A stretch of DNA of 53,774 nucleotides from Paracoccaceae bacterium (lineage in GTDB: Bacteria > Pseudomonadota > Alphaproteobacteria > Rhodobacterales > Rhodobacteraceae): the NCBI GenBank assembly GCA_018607905.1, contig JABBAP010000041.1, positions 1 through 53,774 of the forward strand, written 5' to 3'. Shown here in pieces: positions 26,279 to 35,373 of the stretch (position 1 is its first letter; the number at the start of each line of letters is the position of its first letter). The position numbers and the translations under genes are program-made. The notes under the pieces are model-generated. The model was given only the letters and a program-made list of their open reading frames with translations. It was not told the DNA's origin and did no database searches.

Positions 26279-27289
26279 TTACTTCGCCATCTCGGCTTGA
26301 ACCATTGCATAGGCTGCTTCGGCGTCTACGCCTTTGGCAGCCAGCTCGGCTTTCACGCTTGCGATCACTTTGTCTGCAATCACTTTGAACGCTGCGATGT
26401 CATCTGCGGATGCCTCAACAACCACGTTATCAGATTCCATCGTTGCCTTTACGCCAGCAGCATCTGCCGCGTCCCATGCAGCACCCGCCATACGGCTCAG
26501 TGCTTCACCGAAAACTTCGCTTTCGAGCGCAGCCTGTGTATCGGCTGGCAGAGCGTCGAACTTTTCTTGGCTCATCAACAAAGAGAACGCACCACGGTAA
26601 AAACCACCTGGCATCGTGTAATAGTTTTCAGCAACTTCGGTCAGCTTAAAGCTTTTGCGACCTTCAGCTGGCATTGTCACAGCATCGGCTGCACCAGAAT
26701 CGAGCGTTTCGTAAACCTTGGGTGCTGGTACACGAATACCAACAAGACCCAATTCAGCGCCAACATCACCAGCAACACCACCGCCAATGCGGGTTTTCAT
26801 GCCGCTCATGTCGGCCATGGTGTTGATTGGCTTGTTAGAGTGGAACTGTCCAGGGCCGTGGGTCATCAAACCGATAACCTTCACGCCTTTATGCTCGTCC
26901 AACGCTTTCAAATGGGCCTCGTAAACACGCCAGTACGCAACAGACGCTGCCTCTGCACTGCCTTCATACCCTGGCAATTCGATCAGCTTTGTCGCAACGA
27001 AACGACCTGGGTTATAGCCTGAAAAAGTCCAAGTCATGTCGGCCGCGCCGTCCAAAACCAAATCCATTTGTGCAGGTGGTGGGGCCAAACCGTATTTGAT
27101 CTCGGCTGTTACCTTACCGTCAGTTGCCGCTTCCATCATTTCGATCAGCTTTGGCCACATGATCGCATTCATCGAATGGCTCGGCGGCGCCCAGCTAGAA
27201 ATATTCAGCGTCACATCTTGCGCATACGCGCCTACAGATGCAGTCAACGCAACCGCGGTGGTTGCTAGGAATTTTGTAAACTTAGACAT
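26279..27289 (-). CDS. dctP: TRAP transporter solute-binding protein (DctP)
   Basis: Periplasmic binding protein of 336 residues. The signal peptide is MSKFTKFLATTAVALTASVGAYA, with mature start near QDVTLNISSWAPPSH. The family Arg used for carboxylate binding is expected in the GMKTRIGGGVAG region, followed by LGLVGIRVPAPKVYETLDSGAADA, a DctP-family hallmark. The ligand is likely an organic acid. The upstream 177 bp hold two inverted repeats, and the neighbouring acyl-CoA genes suggest an acid that is activated to a CoA ester. Confidence 0.93.
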   Translation of the reverse strand: MSKFTKFLATTAVALTASVGAYAQDVTLNISSWAPPSHSMNAIMWPKLIEMMEAATDGKVTAEIKYGLAPPPAQMDLVLDGAADMTWTFSGYNPGRFVATKLIELPGYEGSAEAASVAYWRVYEAHLKALDEHKGVKVIGLMTHGPGQFHSNKPINTMADMSGMKTRIGGGVAGDVGAELGLVGIRVPAPKVYETLDSGAADAVTMPAEGRKSFKLTEVAENYYTMPGGFYRGAFSLLMSQEKFDALPADTQAALESEVFGEALSRMAGAAWDAADAAGVKATMESDNVVVEASADDIAAFKVIADKVIASVKAELAAKGVDAEAAYAMVQAEMAK

Positions 27290-27338
27290 ATGACCTCCCA
27301 GTCAGTAATCGACACGTGTTACACAGTGTCGTTCAATT

Positions 27339-27354
27339 CGTTACATTTGTAACG
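27339..27354. promoter_or_regulatory. Palindrome upstream of dctP
   Basis: CGTTAC-ATTT-GTAACG is a perfect 6-bp-arm palindrome 50 bp before the dctP start. It is a likely operator for a dimeric regulator; the protein is not identified. Confidence 0.55.
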
Positions 27355-27406
27355 TTTTATCAGCTTTGCAAGCAAGAACTACAATCAGACATATCACAAT
27401 CTATTC

Positions 27407-27434
27407 AATAATCGTCTCATATGCAACGATTATT
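27407..27434. promoter_or_regulatory. Second inverted repeat upstream of dctP
   Basis: AATAATCGT (27407-27415) and ACGATTATT (27426-27434) are perfect 9-bp arms 10 bp apart, about one helical turn. The repeat sits between dctP and the thioesterase gene, both on the minus strand, so it may be a distal operator for dctP. Confidence 0.55.
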
Positions 27435-27466
27435 CTTTTGGCAGGTTTTTTGGCCAGAAAACTGGT

Positions 27467-27886
27467 CTAAATCACCATCAAGCTTTCAATGCGCGACCGC
27501 ACGCTCGCGGGCCATGCAACAGCCTTCTTTTTGCTGAAATCAATACAGACCAACGTAATCAAGGCTTTCAAACGCTCTTCGTCCCCACATCGACACGAGA
27601 TGTTAAAGGCAAGGCTGGAGCGACCCAACTTGTCCAACCGCAGCTGAAAATCAAGCCGATCTTCCAAGTAACTCGCCTCAAAGAAATCCGTTTCGATACG
27701 AACAGAGGGAACCGTCACATGCAGATCCTGTTGCATCTGGTTGAATGAAATCCCAACCTTTTCCTCAAAGAATTGCTCCACGGTCAGGTTCAGCATTTCG
27801 TAATACCGTGGATAAAACACGATCCCAGCAGGATCACAGTGTTGGAACCGCACGATTTGATAGGTCGAATGAACTTTATCTGGCAT
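27467..27886 (-). CDS. Acyl-CoA thioesterase, 4-hydroxybenzoyl-CoA type
   Basis: A 139-residue hotdog-fold thioesterase. The catalytic Asp is in FQHCDPAGIVFYPRYYEM, the signature of the 4-hydroxybenzoyl-CoA/YbgC group. It hydrolyses an acyl- or aroyl-CoA to the free acid. Its ATG overlaps the stop of the preceding multifunctional enzyme gene, so it is translated with it. The CoA ester is unknown; a salvage role for stalled CoA intermediates is possible. Confidence 0.88.
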   Translation of the reverse strand: MPDKVHSTYQIVRFQHCDPAGIVFYPRYYEMLNLTVEQFFEEKVGISFNQMQQDLHVTVPSVRIETDFFEASYLEDRLDFQLRLDKLGRSSLAFNISCRCGDEERLKALITLVCIDFSKKKAVAWPASVRSRIESLMVI

Positions 27887-29853
27887 TAATTTTTACCCTG
27901 TTTGGCGGCAAACATTGGCCCACCTTTGTGGCGCGGAAACCCATAGCCGTTGATCATGACAACATCTATCGCTTCCGCGCTTTGCGCGATGCCTTCAGCC
28001 AAGATCGCCTGACCCTCTGATGCCATCGCAGCTAAAATACGGGCCATGATCTCATCCGCATCAAAACTGCGTCGCGTCACACCGCTGGCGGCGGATTCTT
28101 CTAAAATAATCGCCTCGACAATCGGATCAGGCTCACCGCGCCGCGATCCCTCAGCATATGAAAACCAGCCGCTTCCGGTCTTTTGCCCGAACCGTCCCAG
28201 CTCACAAATCCGATCGGCAATCCTCACGTACCTCTCCTTTGGGTCGCGCGTTGGCGCACGCCGTTTGCGCGCCGCCCAGCCGATATCCAGCCCCGCCATA
28301 TCCTGCATCGCGAAAATACCCATCGGGAAACCATAGGCCTTCATCGCTGCATCCACATCTTGCGGTGCCGCACCGTCCTCAACCATGTAATCACATTCAC
28401 GCCGATACGCAGACAGAATGCGGTTGCCGATAAACCCGTCACAAACGCCCGCAGGCACGCTAATTTTGCGCAACATTTTGCCCAGCGCAAACCCTGTTGC
28501 CAGCACATCAGCCGCCAACCCGTCAGGGCGCACAATTTCCAACAACTTCATCACATGCGCTGGGGAAAAGAAGTGTAGCCCAATCACGCGGCTTGGGTCC
28601 GCCACACTCGCTGCAATTTCGTTCACATCCAGATACGACGTGTTCGTCGCCAGCACCGCATCGGGCCGCGTCACGCGCTCCAGTTCAGCAAATACCTGCT
28701 TTTTCACGTCCATGTCCTCGAACACGGCCTCGATCACCAAATCAACATCCGCTAACGCATCGTAAACGAAATCACCGCTGAACATGCCCAGCAAAGCCAT
28801 GCGTTTATCTGCAGAAATCAGCCCCCGTTTCATGCTTGCGGTTAACGTATCCGCCACACGATCCTGCCCAGCCTTCAACGCCACCGCATCCCGCTCAATC
28901 ATCGTCACCGACAGTCCCGACAACAGCAGCGCCACACAAATACCAGCCCCCATCGTACCGCCGCCAATCACACCAACATAGCGCAACGCACGCGGCGCAA
29001 CCCCTTTGACTGCGGCAACTTTGCCAACGGATCGTTCGGCGAAAAACACGTGTCGCAACGCCGCAGATTGCGGATCGGCCATCAACTCCATGAAAATTTC
29101 GCGCTCATTGTCTAACGCTGCAACACCGCTCAACCGAACCGCATCTGCTACCGCATCAACCGCGCAAATAACCGAGTTTTGCCCGCGCGCCTTAGCGACC
29201 AATTTCCCAGCAATCGCTCCCCAAGCATCGGCATCCAACGCATCCACAGGGCCGCGATCCACCAGTGCAACAGGCAGACCGTTGCCAGAAATACCCTTGG
29301 CAAACGCCACCGCATCACCGCGCAAATCACCCGTCGCAACCTGATCAACCAACCCACAAGCCGCAGCATCCGCCGCGCCAATCGGTTTGCCCGTTGCAAC
29401 CATTTCCGCAGCTTTCGCAACAGGAACCAAACGCGGCAAACGCACCGTGCCACCTGCCCCGGGGATCAAGCCAAGATGCACCTCGGGCACACCCATTTTC
29501 GCCTTTGGATCGGCCACACGGTAGTGACAGCCCAACGCCACTTCCAAACCACCGCCCAGCGCCGTTCCGTGTATCGCCGCAACCCAAGGCTTTTTCGCAC
29601 GCTCAACCTGCAAAACCACATCAGGCAAACCAGGTGCCGCCATCGGTTTGCCAAATTCGGAAATATCCGCGCCCGCCATAAACGTGCGCCCCGCCGCGAT
29701 CAACACAACAGCTTGTACCGCATCATCACCGTCCGTTTGGGAAACGGCATCCGCCAACCCCAACCGAACTGCGTGGCTCAGCGCGTTAACAGGCGGATTA
29801 TCTACCGTGACAATCGCGACTTCATTTTCAATCTCAATTGTCACTGCATTCAT
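27886..29853 (-). CDS. Bifunctional enoyl-CoA hydratase / 3-hydroxyacyl-CoA dehydrogenase
   Basis: A 655-residue beta-oxidation enzyme. Residues 1-190 form the crotonase domain (FMAGADISEFGKP and LGGGLEVALGCHYRVA, the oxyanion-hole segments). Residues about 285-470 are the NAD-binding dehydrogenase (VIGGGTMGAGIC), followed by HFFSPAHVMKLLEIV with the catalytic His, and C-terminal 3HCDH domains. It ends shortly after FPRHKGGPMF, so it seems about 30-45 residues shorter at the C-terminus than the FadJ/FadB-like proteins I recall. The stop overlaps the thioesterase start (TAATG), so truncation looks settled rather than recent. Confidence 0.92.
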   Translation of the reverse strand: MNAVTIEIENEVAIVTVDNPPVNALSHAVRLGLADAVSQTDGDDAVQAVVLIAAGRTFMAGADISEFGKPMAAPGLPDVVLQVERAKKPWVAAIHGTALGGGLEVALGCHYRVADPKAKMGVPEVHLGLIPGAGGTVRLPRLVPVAKAAEMVATGKPIGAADAAACGLVDQVATGDLRGDAVAFAKGISGNGLPVALVDRGPVDALDADAWGAIAGKLVAKARGQNSVICAVDAVADAVRLSGVAALDNEREIFMELMADPQSAALRHVFFAERSVGKVAAVKGVAPRALRYVGVIGGGTMGAGICVALLLSGLSVTMIERDAVALKAGQDRVADTLTASMKRGLISADKRMALLGMFSGDFVYDALADVDLVIEAVFEDMDVKKQVFAELERVTRPDAVLATNTSYLDVNEIAASVADPSRVIGLHFFSPAHVMKLLEIVRPDGLAADVLATGFALGKMLRKISVPAGVCDGFIGNRILSAYRRECDYMVEDGAAPQDVDAAMKAYGFPMGIFAMQDMAGLDIGWAARKRRAPTRDPKERYVRIADRICELGRFGQKTGSGWFSYAEGSRRGEPDPIVEAIILEESAASGVTRRSFDADEIMARILAAMASEGQAILAEGIAQSAEAIDVVMINGYGFPRHKGGPMFAAKQGKN

Positions 29854-29865
29854 TTTGGATATTCC

Positions 29866-30984
29866 TTACAAAACTGCGTCCAACGCGTTGCGCAACTTGG
29901 TAACGGCCCCGTCGACATCATGCAACTTGTCCAACCCGAACAAACCCAAACGGAATGATTTGTAATCCTCTGGCTCGTCACACATCAACGGAACACCTGC
30001 CGCAATCTGCATGCCTTCAGCGGCAAATTTGCTGCCATTCTGGATGCCTGGATCTTCGGTATAAGAAACCACCACACCCGGTGCACCAAACCCTTCGGCG
30101 GCAACCGAAACGATACCTTTTTCAGCCAACATCGCACGCACCTTCGCGCCCAATTCCAACTGCTCATCACGCACTTTATCGAACCCGTATTCCTTGGTTT
30201 CAACCATTGTGTCGCGAAAGCTGCGCAACGCATCCGTTGGCATTGTCGCGTGATAGGCGTGACCACCATTTTCATAGGCTTGCATGATCGAATACCACTT
30301 GCCCAAATCCACCGCGAACGAGCTGCTTTGCGTATCGCCAATTTTGCTAAGCGCATGATCAGACATCATCACCAAACCCGCAGATGGCGATGCAGACCAA
30401 CCCTTTTGTGGCGCAGATATCAGCACATCCACACCAACAGCTTTCATATCGACCCACGCACACCCCGACGCAATACAATCGAGCACGAACATTCCGCCAT
30501 AAGAATGCACAGCATCCGTCACCGCCTTGATGTAGTCATCAGGCAGGATCATCCCGCTTGATGTTTCAACGTGGGGCGCAAAAACGATATCTGGTTTTTC
30601 CTCACCAATCTTGGCCACGACTTCATCAATCGGTGCAGGGGCAAACGGAGATTGATGGGCATTCGCCACGCGGCGTGCTTTCATCACCGTTTCGGATTCC
30701 GCAATCCCGCTCGCATCAAAAATCTGCGTCCAACGGTATGAAAACCACCCGTTGCGGATAACCATCGCGTTTTTGCCCGCCGCAAACTGGCGTGCAACCG
30801 CTTCCATGCCATAGGTTCCGCCACCGGGCACAATCGCAACACCATCGGCGTTATACACCTCTTTCAGCATGGCATTGATATCCAGCATCACGCACTGAAA
30901 CGCCTTGCTCATGTGGTTCAGCGATCGGTCGGTAAAGACCACTGAAAATTCCATCAAACCATCTGGGTCAACATTCGAGTTCAT
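29866..30984 (-). CDS. Class V aminotransferase (serine/alanine--glyoxylate type)
   Basis: A 372-residue PLP enzyme. Features are the N-terminal glycine-rich IVPGGGTYGMEAVARQ, the PLP Asp in FVLDCIASG and the lysine in ISAPQKGWSASPSAG. The family includes alanine--glyoxylate, serine--pyruvate and 2-aminoethylphosphonate aminotransferases. It lies 12 bp before the beta-oxidation gene on the same strand and 60 bp after paaX-like regulation, so it likely belongs to the same catabolic set. Substrate is unknown. Confidence 0.85.
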   Translation of the reverse strand: MNSNVDPDGLMEFSVVFTDRSLNHMSKAFQCVMLDINAMLKEVYNADGVAIVPGGGTYGMEAVARQFAAGKNAMVIRNGWFSYRWTQIFDASGIAESETVMKARRVANAHQSPFAPAPIDEVVAKIGEEKPDIVFAPHVETSSGMILPDDYIKAVTDAVHSYGGMFVLDCIASGCAWVDMKAVGVDVLISAPQKGWSASPSAGLVMMSDHALSKIGDTQSSSFAVDLGKWYSIMQAYENGGHAYHATMPTDALRSFRDTMVETKEYGFDKVRDEQLELGAKVRAMLAEKGIVSVAAEGFGAPGVVVSYTEDPGIQNGSKFAAEGMQIAAGVPLMCDEPEDYKSFRLGLFGLDKLHDVDGAVTKLRNALDAVL

Positions 30985-31044
30985 GCGCTGTCTCCTATCT
31001 AAAAATCATTCTGCCGCCGTTTAGTGTGCCCAAACCGCGACCTG

Positions 31045-31809
31045 TTAACGTATCTCGGTATCAAACCAATCATCTGCAGCGGGCGCTAAATCCGCCAACA
31101 ATTGATGTACAACCGTCCGGCAGTCTTCGCCTTGCCATCCCTTAGGGAAAAAGCCGAGCGGTAAATCTGCGTGTCGAAGCACCAATCGACGCCATTGATG
31201 CACAATCAACAGCCGTAAAACAGCAGCGTCCAGCGGCGAAAGATTACGTGGTGAAATATCTTGTAGCACCCCAAACAGATCGCGGTACCCTTGCAAAACA
31301 TCTTGCGCGCCAATTCGGGCCTTTACCCAATCAGGAATATTTTCAAACTGCCCCGACATCACAAATCCGTCCGGCACAGCCTGTTGGGCCTTTGTTAGAT
31401 AGGTACGACCACCCAAACTAATGGCATCGCTAGACACATCTTCGATTGCATTTTGCATCACGATCACCTGCCAACCATCCGACGAGCCAGCACTTTTTGC
31501 ATAAATCCGTTTTGTCGCAGGCTCAAAATCCGACGCGCTCTTTTGCGTCAATTGATAGAAACTCAGCCGTCCCTTTTTGGTCCGCTCAATCAACCCGTCT
31601 TTGGTTAATCGCGACATTGCCACGCGAAAGGCCTCTGGCTTTACGCCCATTTCGGCGGTCAAAATCGCCAGCGTGCTCGATGCAACGACGCCACCGCGTT
31701 GCACAACTGCATCGCCAAAAATGGTGATCACGACGGACCACACACGAATGCGGCTCAATTCGACCAACTGGCGAATGGCTTGCTTGCTCTGAAGGGTCCC
31801 CTGCGTCAT
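31045..31809 (-). CDS. PaaX-family transcription regulator
   Basis: A 254-residue protein of the PaaX family, best known as the phenylacetyl-CoA-responsive repressor of phenylacetate genes. It has an N-terminal winged helix (ILTAEMGVKPEAFRVAMSRLTKDGLIERTKKGRLSFY region), a central PaaX domain and a C-terminal PaaX_C part (LSPLDAAVLRLLIVHQWRRLVLRHADLP). It is upstream of and co-directional with the aminotransferase and beta-oxidation genes and divergent from the PaaI-like gene. No phenylacetate epoxidase genes are in the window, so another CoA ester may be the signal. Confidence 0.9.
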   Translation of the reverse strand: MTQGTLQSKQAIRQLVELSRIRVWSVVITIFGDAVVQRGGVVASSTLAILTAEMGVKPEAFRVAMSRLTKDGLIERTKKGRLSFYQLTQKSASDFEPATKRIYAKSAGSSDGWQVIVMQNAIEDVSSDAISLGGRTYLTKAQQAVPDGFVMSGQFENIPDWVKARIGAQDVLQGYRDLFGVLQDISPRNLSPLDAAVLRLLIVHQWRRLVLRHADLPLGFFPKGWQGEDCRTVVHQLLADLAPAADDWFDTEIR

Positions 31810-31853
31810 GCTCTCTTTATAACGTCAATGTGTGGGACTACCACGGGGGAAAT

Positions 31854-32291
31854 ATGTCGCAAACCAGCTTTTCAATCGAAGACGGCAAAGCATTGCTGCA
31901 AAACGCTTTTGCACCTTGGGTGCTTGCGCAAAACTTAACGCCAGAAACCCTTGGCAAAGCCCAAGCAACTTTCACCCTTCCAGCCAACGAAGACCTCGCT
32001 TTGCGCGGTGGCCCCGGCGCTGGTTTAATCTGTGGTCAAGCCATCGCGGCCGCCGCCGATACCGCAACAGTTATCGCGCTTGCAGGGGCGAACGGACGGT
32101 TTCGAAACTGCACCACGGTTGATTTATCCGTAAACTACCTGCGCCCGCTTCCGATGGGCGACACCAAAATCACGGTGGATATCGAAAGCAACGGTCGCAA
32201 GCTCGCCACCTGCCGCCTAACGATCCAATCACATTCCAGTCAAAAACCCGCCGCACTGGCAACCGCAACATTTATGTATCTTGAGGATTAA
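31854..32291 (+). CDS. PaaI-type hotdog thioesterase
   Basis: A 145-residue hotdog-fold protein. I start at ATG 31854 (MSQTSFSIEDG), with GGGGGA just before it, rather than the upstream ATG 31830. The stretch GGPGAGLICGQAIAAAADTATVIAL is the PaaI-like active-site region, and VDLSVNYLRPLPMGD is the family beta-strand. It lies divergent from the PaaX gene, 44 bp apart. Its 3' end overlaps lpxK by 20 bp on the other strand. It probably hydrolyses an acyl-CoA; the substrate cannot be read. Confidence 0.85.
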   Translation: MSQTSFSIEDGKALLQNAFAPWVLAQNLTPETLGKAQATFTLPANEDLALRGGPGAGLICGQAIAAAADTATVIALAGANGRFRNCTTVDLSVNYLRPLPMGDTKITVDIESNGRKLATCRLTIQSHSSQKPAALATATFMYLED

Positions 32292-33276
32292 CAACCGCCG
32301 CCATCGCCTCGATCAGCGTTGTGTCATCTGACAGCTCCAGCCGCACAGGCAAAGTTATCACTTTATGCCGCCAGCCTTTGGGCAACCGAACGGCATCTTT
32401 TTCCGTTGTCACCATCTGTGCGCCCATTTGCGCAGCCTCGGATTCCATTCGACGCAGCAGCGTTTCCGACAGGGTCTCGTGATCCCCAAATGACCGCGTT
32501 CCAACAACATTTGCACCCGTCGCACGAAGGGTTTCAAAAAACTTCTCGGGCCGTCCAATCCCTGCAAAGGCAAACGCGCGCAGATCATGCCACAGCATCC
32601 CAGTTTGCAGCGGCTCGAGCGCTCCTTTGATATGCGGAATGTCGGCGAAATCCTTCATTCGTCCAGCAAACTCACGCTGCGCTTGCTGCGGCCCGATGCT
32701 TAACACCAAATCGGCCACCAGCATGCCATCGCACACGCCTTGCCGCAGCGGGCCAGCAGGCAACAGCCGTTCATTGCCGAACCCAACGCCTGCATCCACC
32801 ACCATAATCGTGAAATCTTTGATCAAATCGGGGTTCTGCATCCCATCATCAAGGATCAACACTTCGGCCCCAGCCGCAATCGCCGCCACTGCCCCAGCGG
32901 CGCGATCCTTCGCAACCCAACACGCACCAAATGCGGCCAGCAGCAACGGTTCATCCCCGACATCGCTGGCCGTATGATCCACCTCATCAACCCGAAGCGG
33001 CCCAACTTCAGACCCGCCATACCCCTTAGAAATGACATGCGCCGCAACGCCCAATTCATTGAACACATTCAACAGTTTGATAACCGTAGGTGTCTTTCCA
33101 GTGCCGCCAACATTGATATTGCCCACACAAATAACAGGCACAGACACCCGTAAATGTTTGCCTTTCCGCTGGCGTCGATCGCTCAGAACACGCCACAGGA
33201 TCGAAAGCGGATGCAAAACATTGGCCCAAAAACCGGCCTTGGATGGCGGGTTAACCCAAAACGCAGGCGCTCTCAC
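32272..33276 (-). CDS. lpxK: Tetraacyldisaccharide 4'-kinase
   Basis: Inner-membrane kinase that adds the 4'-phosphate to the lipid A precursor. It has 334 residues with an N-terminal membrane-associated helix (FWANVLHPLSILWRVLS region) and a Walker A in GNINVGGTGKTP. A downstream LILDDGMQNPDL matches the LpxK catalytic region. It overlaps waaA by 4 bp (ATGA), so the two lipid A/Kdo steps are coupled. Confidence 0.95.
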   Translation of the reverse strand: MRAPAFWVNPPSKAGFWANVLHPLSILWRVLSDRRQRKGKHLRVSVPVICVGNINVGGTGKTPTVIKLLNVFNELGVAAHVISKGYGGSEVGPLRVDEVDHTASDVGDEPLLLAAFGACWVAKDRAAGAVAAIAAGAEVLILDDGMQNPDLIKDFTIMVVDAGVGFGNERLLPAGPLRQGVCDGMLVADLVLSIGPQQAQREFAGRMKDFADIPHIKGALEPLQTGMLWHDLRAFAFAGIGRPEKFFETLRATGANVVGTRSFGDHETLSETLLRRMESEAAQMGAQMVTTEKDAVRLPKGWRHKVITLPVRLELSDDTTLIEAMAAVVNPQDT

Positions 33277-34556
33277 AACGGGGCTCCCATCGGTAGATGA
33301 TCCCAGATCGCCTCGACCAACGCATCGGTCGCATCCGCGCCCTCAGAACTGACCATCCACCCCGCATGCGCCATTTCCGCCGCACGATCAGGGATCACCA
33401 ATTCCGTCACGGCCTCGACCAAGGACGACACCGACGCGACCTCAATCGCAGCGCCCGCATCGCGTAATCGCAGATAAATATCGGCATAATTATCAACATG
33501 CGGCCCGTGCATAATCGCAGACCCCAAATTCGCCGCCTCTAACGGCGGATGCCCGCCACGTTCAACCAACGACCCACCCAAAAAGCACACGGCAGCCATT
33601 TGGTACCAAAGGCCCAGCCCATCAAACCCTTTTGCGATAATCACATCCGTTCTGGGCGGTAAGTCATCCAAATCGCTACTATGTTTGAAATGCAGCCCAA
33701 TCGTTTTACAGCCCTCAGCAATGCGATCCGTTTCCTCTGGATCAGCAGGAACGATGATCAACATCAAACGATGTGTGTGGCGCAATGCGGTGCGATGCGC
33801 CTCCAAAATTAAATCAATTTCTTCCGAACTTATCTTGGCCGCCAACCAAACGGGCCGCCCATCCAACTGCTTTGCCAGCCGAGATCGTCGCTTTTCATCA
33901 TGAGGCAACGCCAGTGCTTCTTCGCACAATATCCCCATCACCGTTGCGTCTGCGCCAAAATGTTTGACCTGTTTCAACGCCACTTCATCGCTGACCAGCA
34001 CCTGATTAAAACTGCGCAACACAGGTTTCCCGATGCTTGGCAGCCATCGAAATTGCGGATTGGCCTGATCAACATCCGCAACATTCGCTAATATCGCAGG
34101 AATGTTGCGCGTGGACACTTCGCTGTTCATAACAGGCATCAAAACATCATCGACCCAAACACAAATATCAGGCATCCAATGATCCAGAAATCGTTCCACA
34201 GCAGCGGGTTTGTCAAATGGCGCGTATTGATGCAGCACACCCTCGGGCATCCGCAACGCAAAAACAAAATCCTGAATTTGATCCTGCGTCGTCACCAAAT
34301 ACGAGATTTCGGGCATCTCACTGCGGCATTGCCCGATGATCCCCACAAGGTTAAGCGCGCCCTTTAAATCCTTCACATGAAACCAAATAAGCGTGCCGAC
34401 TGGGCGGGGCAAACCCGGTTTCCCACGCCGTTCATCCACGCGGCTCGCGTCTTCGTCACCACGCGCCACACGTCGCGCCAAATCATGCTGGGCCAGTGGC
34501 GCAGTGATCCGCGCCGCACCGCGCAAAAGGGTTTCGCCAAGGCTTTTAGAAGGCAT
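33273..34556 (-). CDS. waaA: 3-deoxy-D-manno-octulosonic acid transferase
   Basis: Adds Kdo to lipid IVA at the inner membrane. It has 427 residues: a GT-B glycosyltransferase with the N-terminal acceptor domain (TLIWFHVKDLKGAL), the middle FNQVLVSDEVALKQ, and the C-terminal CMP-Kdo region with GGSLVERGGHPPLEAANLGSAI. Many WaaA proteins carry a longer N-terminus with a membrane anchor; here the anchor seems weak and replaced by a basic amphipathic start. It precedes lpxK in the same transcript. Confidence 0.93.
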   Translation of the reverse strand: MPSKSLGETLLRGAARITAPLAQHDLARRVARGDEDASRVDERRGKPGLPRPVGTLIWFHVKDLKGALNLVGIIGQCRSEMPEISYLVTTQDQIQDFVFALRMPEGVLHQYAPFDKPAAVERFLDHWMPDICVWVDDVLMPVMNSEVSTRNIPAILANVADVDQANPQFRWLPSIGKPVLRSFNQVLVSDEVALKQVKHFGADATVMGILCEEALALPHDEKRRSRLAKQLDGRPVWLAAKISSEEIDLILEAHRTALRHTHRLMLIIVPADPEETDRIAEGCKTIGLHFKHSSDLDDLPPRTDVIIAKGFDGLGLWYQMAAVCFLGGSLVERGGHPPLEAANLGSAIMHGPHVDNYADIYLRLRDAGAAIEVASVSSLVEAVTELVIPDRAAEMAHAGWMVSSEGADATDALVEAIWDHLPMGAPL

Positions 34557-34596
34557 GAGCAGGCTCCATAGGATGCTGATTTATGCCACGCGACGG

Positions 34597-35373
34597 CTAA
34601 ACCGCCAAGTGTTTCAAAAACGGCGCGCGCAACGCTGGCGCACAGGCAATCATTCCAGGTATTTTCGCGCCCGTCGAATTGTAAACGGGAACGTCTCCCT
34701 TGGCATCAAACACTGCCGCCCCAGCCTCGGTGCAAATCAAATCGCCAGCCGCCACATCCCACTCCCACGCAGGGCGAAACGTCAACATTGCATCAAACCG
34801 TCCATTCGCAATCAGCGCCAACCGATACGCCAGTGATGAACGGAAATTGCGTTTCACAGGGGGCACGCCACCCGCCCAATGTTCGGCGTTCAACATCGGT
34901 TTTGCCGCCAAAACCTCGGCCTTGGCCAAATCATCCACGTTACTTGGCGCGATCGGCTCGCCATTCAATGTCGCCCCGCCCCCGCGCGTCGCAGCAAAGG
35001 TCATTTTCTTGGCGGGCAAATGCACCACCGCCGCCGTAACAACACCTTTTTCTGCCACTGCAAACGAATGCGCGAAATTTTCGTGCCCCATAATAAAAGA
35101 CCGCGTTCCATCAATCGGATCCAGAATAAACACCCGATCACAGTCCAACCGCGCCAGATCATCGTCGGTTTCCTCTGACAGCCAGCCATAATCGGGCCGC
35201 GCCGCCTTTAGACGCGTTTCCAACATCGCGTTTACTTCCATGTCGGCGACGGTCACAGGGCCTTGATCCCCGTCCTTTTCCCAGGTTTCAGGATCGTTCT
35301 TGAAATACTTCAGCGCGATGTCACCTGCCGCGCCAGCAACATCCAAAAGCAGTTCCAGATCATGCACCGGCAA
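34597..35373 (-). CDS. Inositol-monophosphatase family phosphatase (CysQ-like)
   Basis: A 258-residue Mg2+-dependent sugar/nucleotide phosphatase. Metal sites are the Glu in LSEETDDD, the FILDPIDGTRSF motif (two Asp) and the C-terminal WDVAAGDLICTEAGA. The family includes inositol monophosphatase, histidinol-phosphatase and CysQ (3'-phosphoadenosine-5'-phosphate). Position between pmbA and waaA is conserved in related genomes as far as I recall. CysQ fits a sulfur-rich metabolism but is not proven. Confidence 0.88.
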   Translation of the reverse strand: MPVHDLELLLDVAGAAGDIALKYFKNDPETWEKDGDQGPVTVADMEVNAMLETRLKAARPDYGWLSEETDDDLARLDCDRVFILDPIDGTRSFIMGHENFAHSFAVAEKGVVTAAVVHLPAKKMTFAATRGGGATLNGEPIAPSNVDDLAKAEVLAAKPMLNAEHWAGGVPPVKRNFRSSLAYRLALIANGRFDAMLTFRPAWEWDVAAGDLICTEAGAAVFDAKGDVPVYNSTGAKIPGMIACAPALRAPFLKHLAV

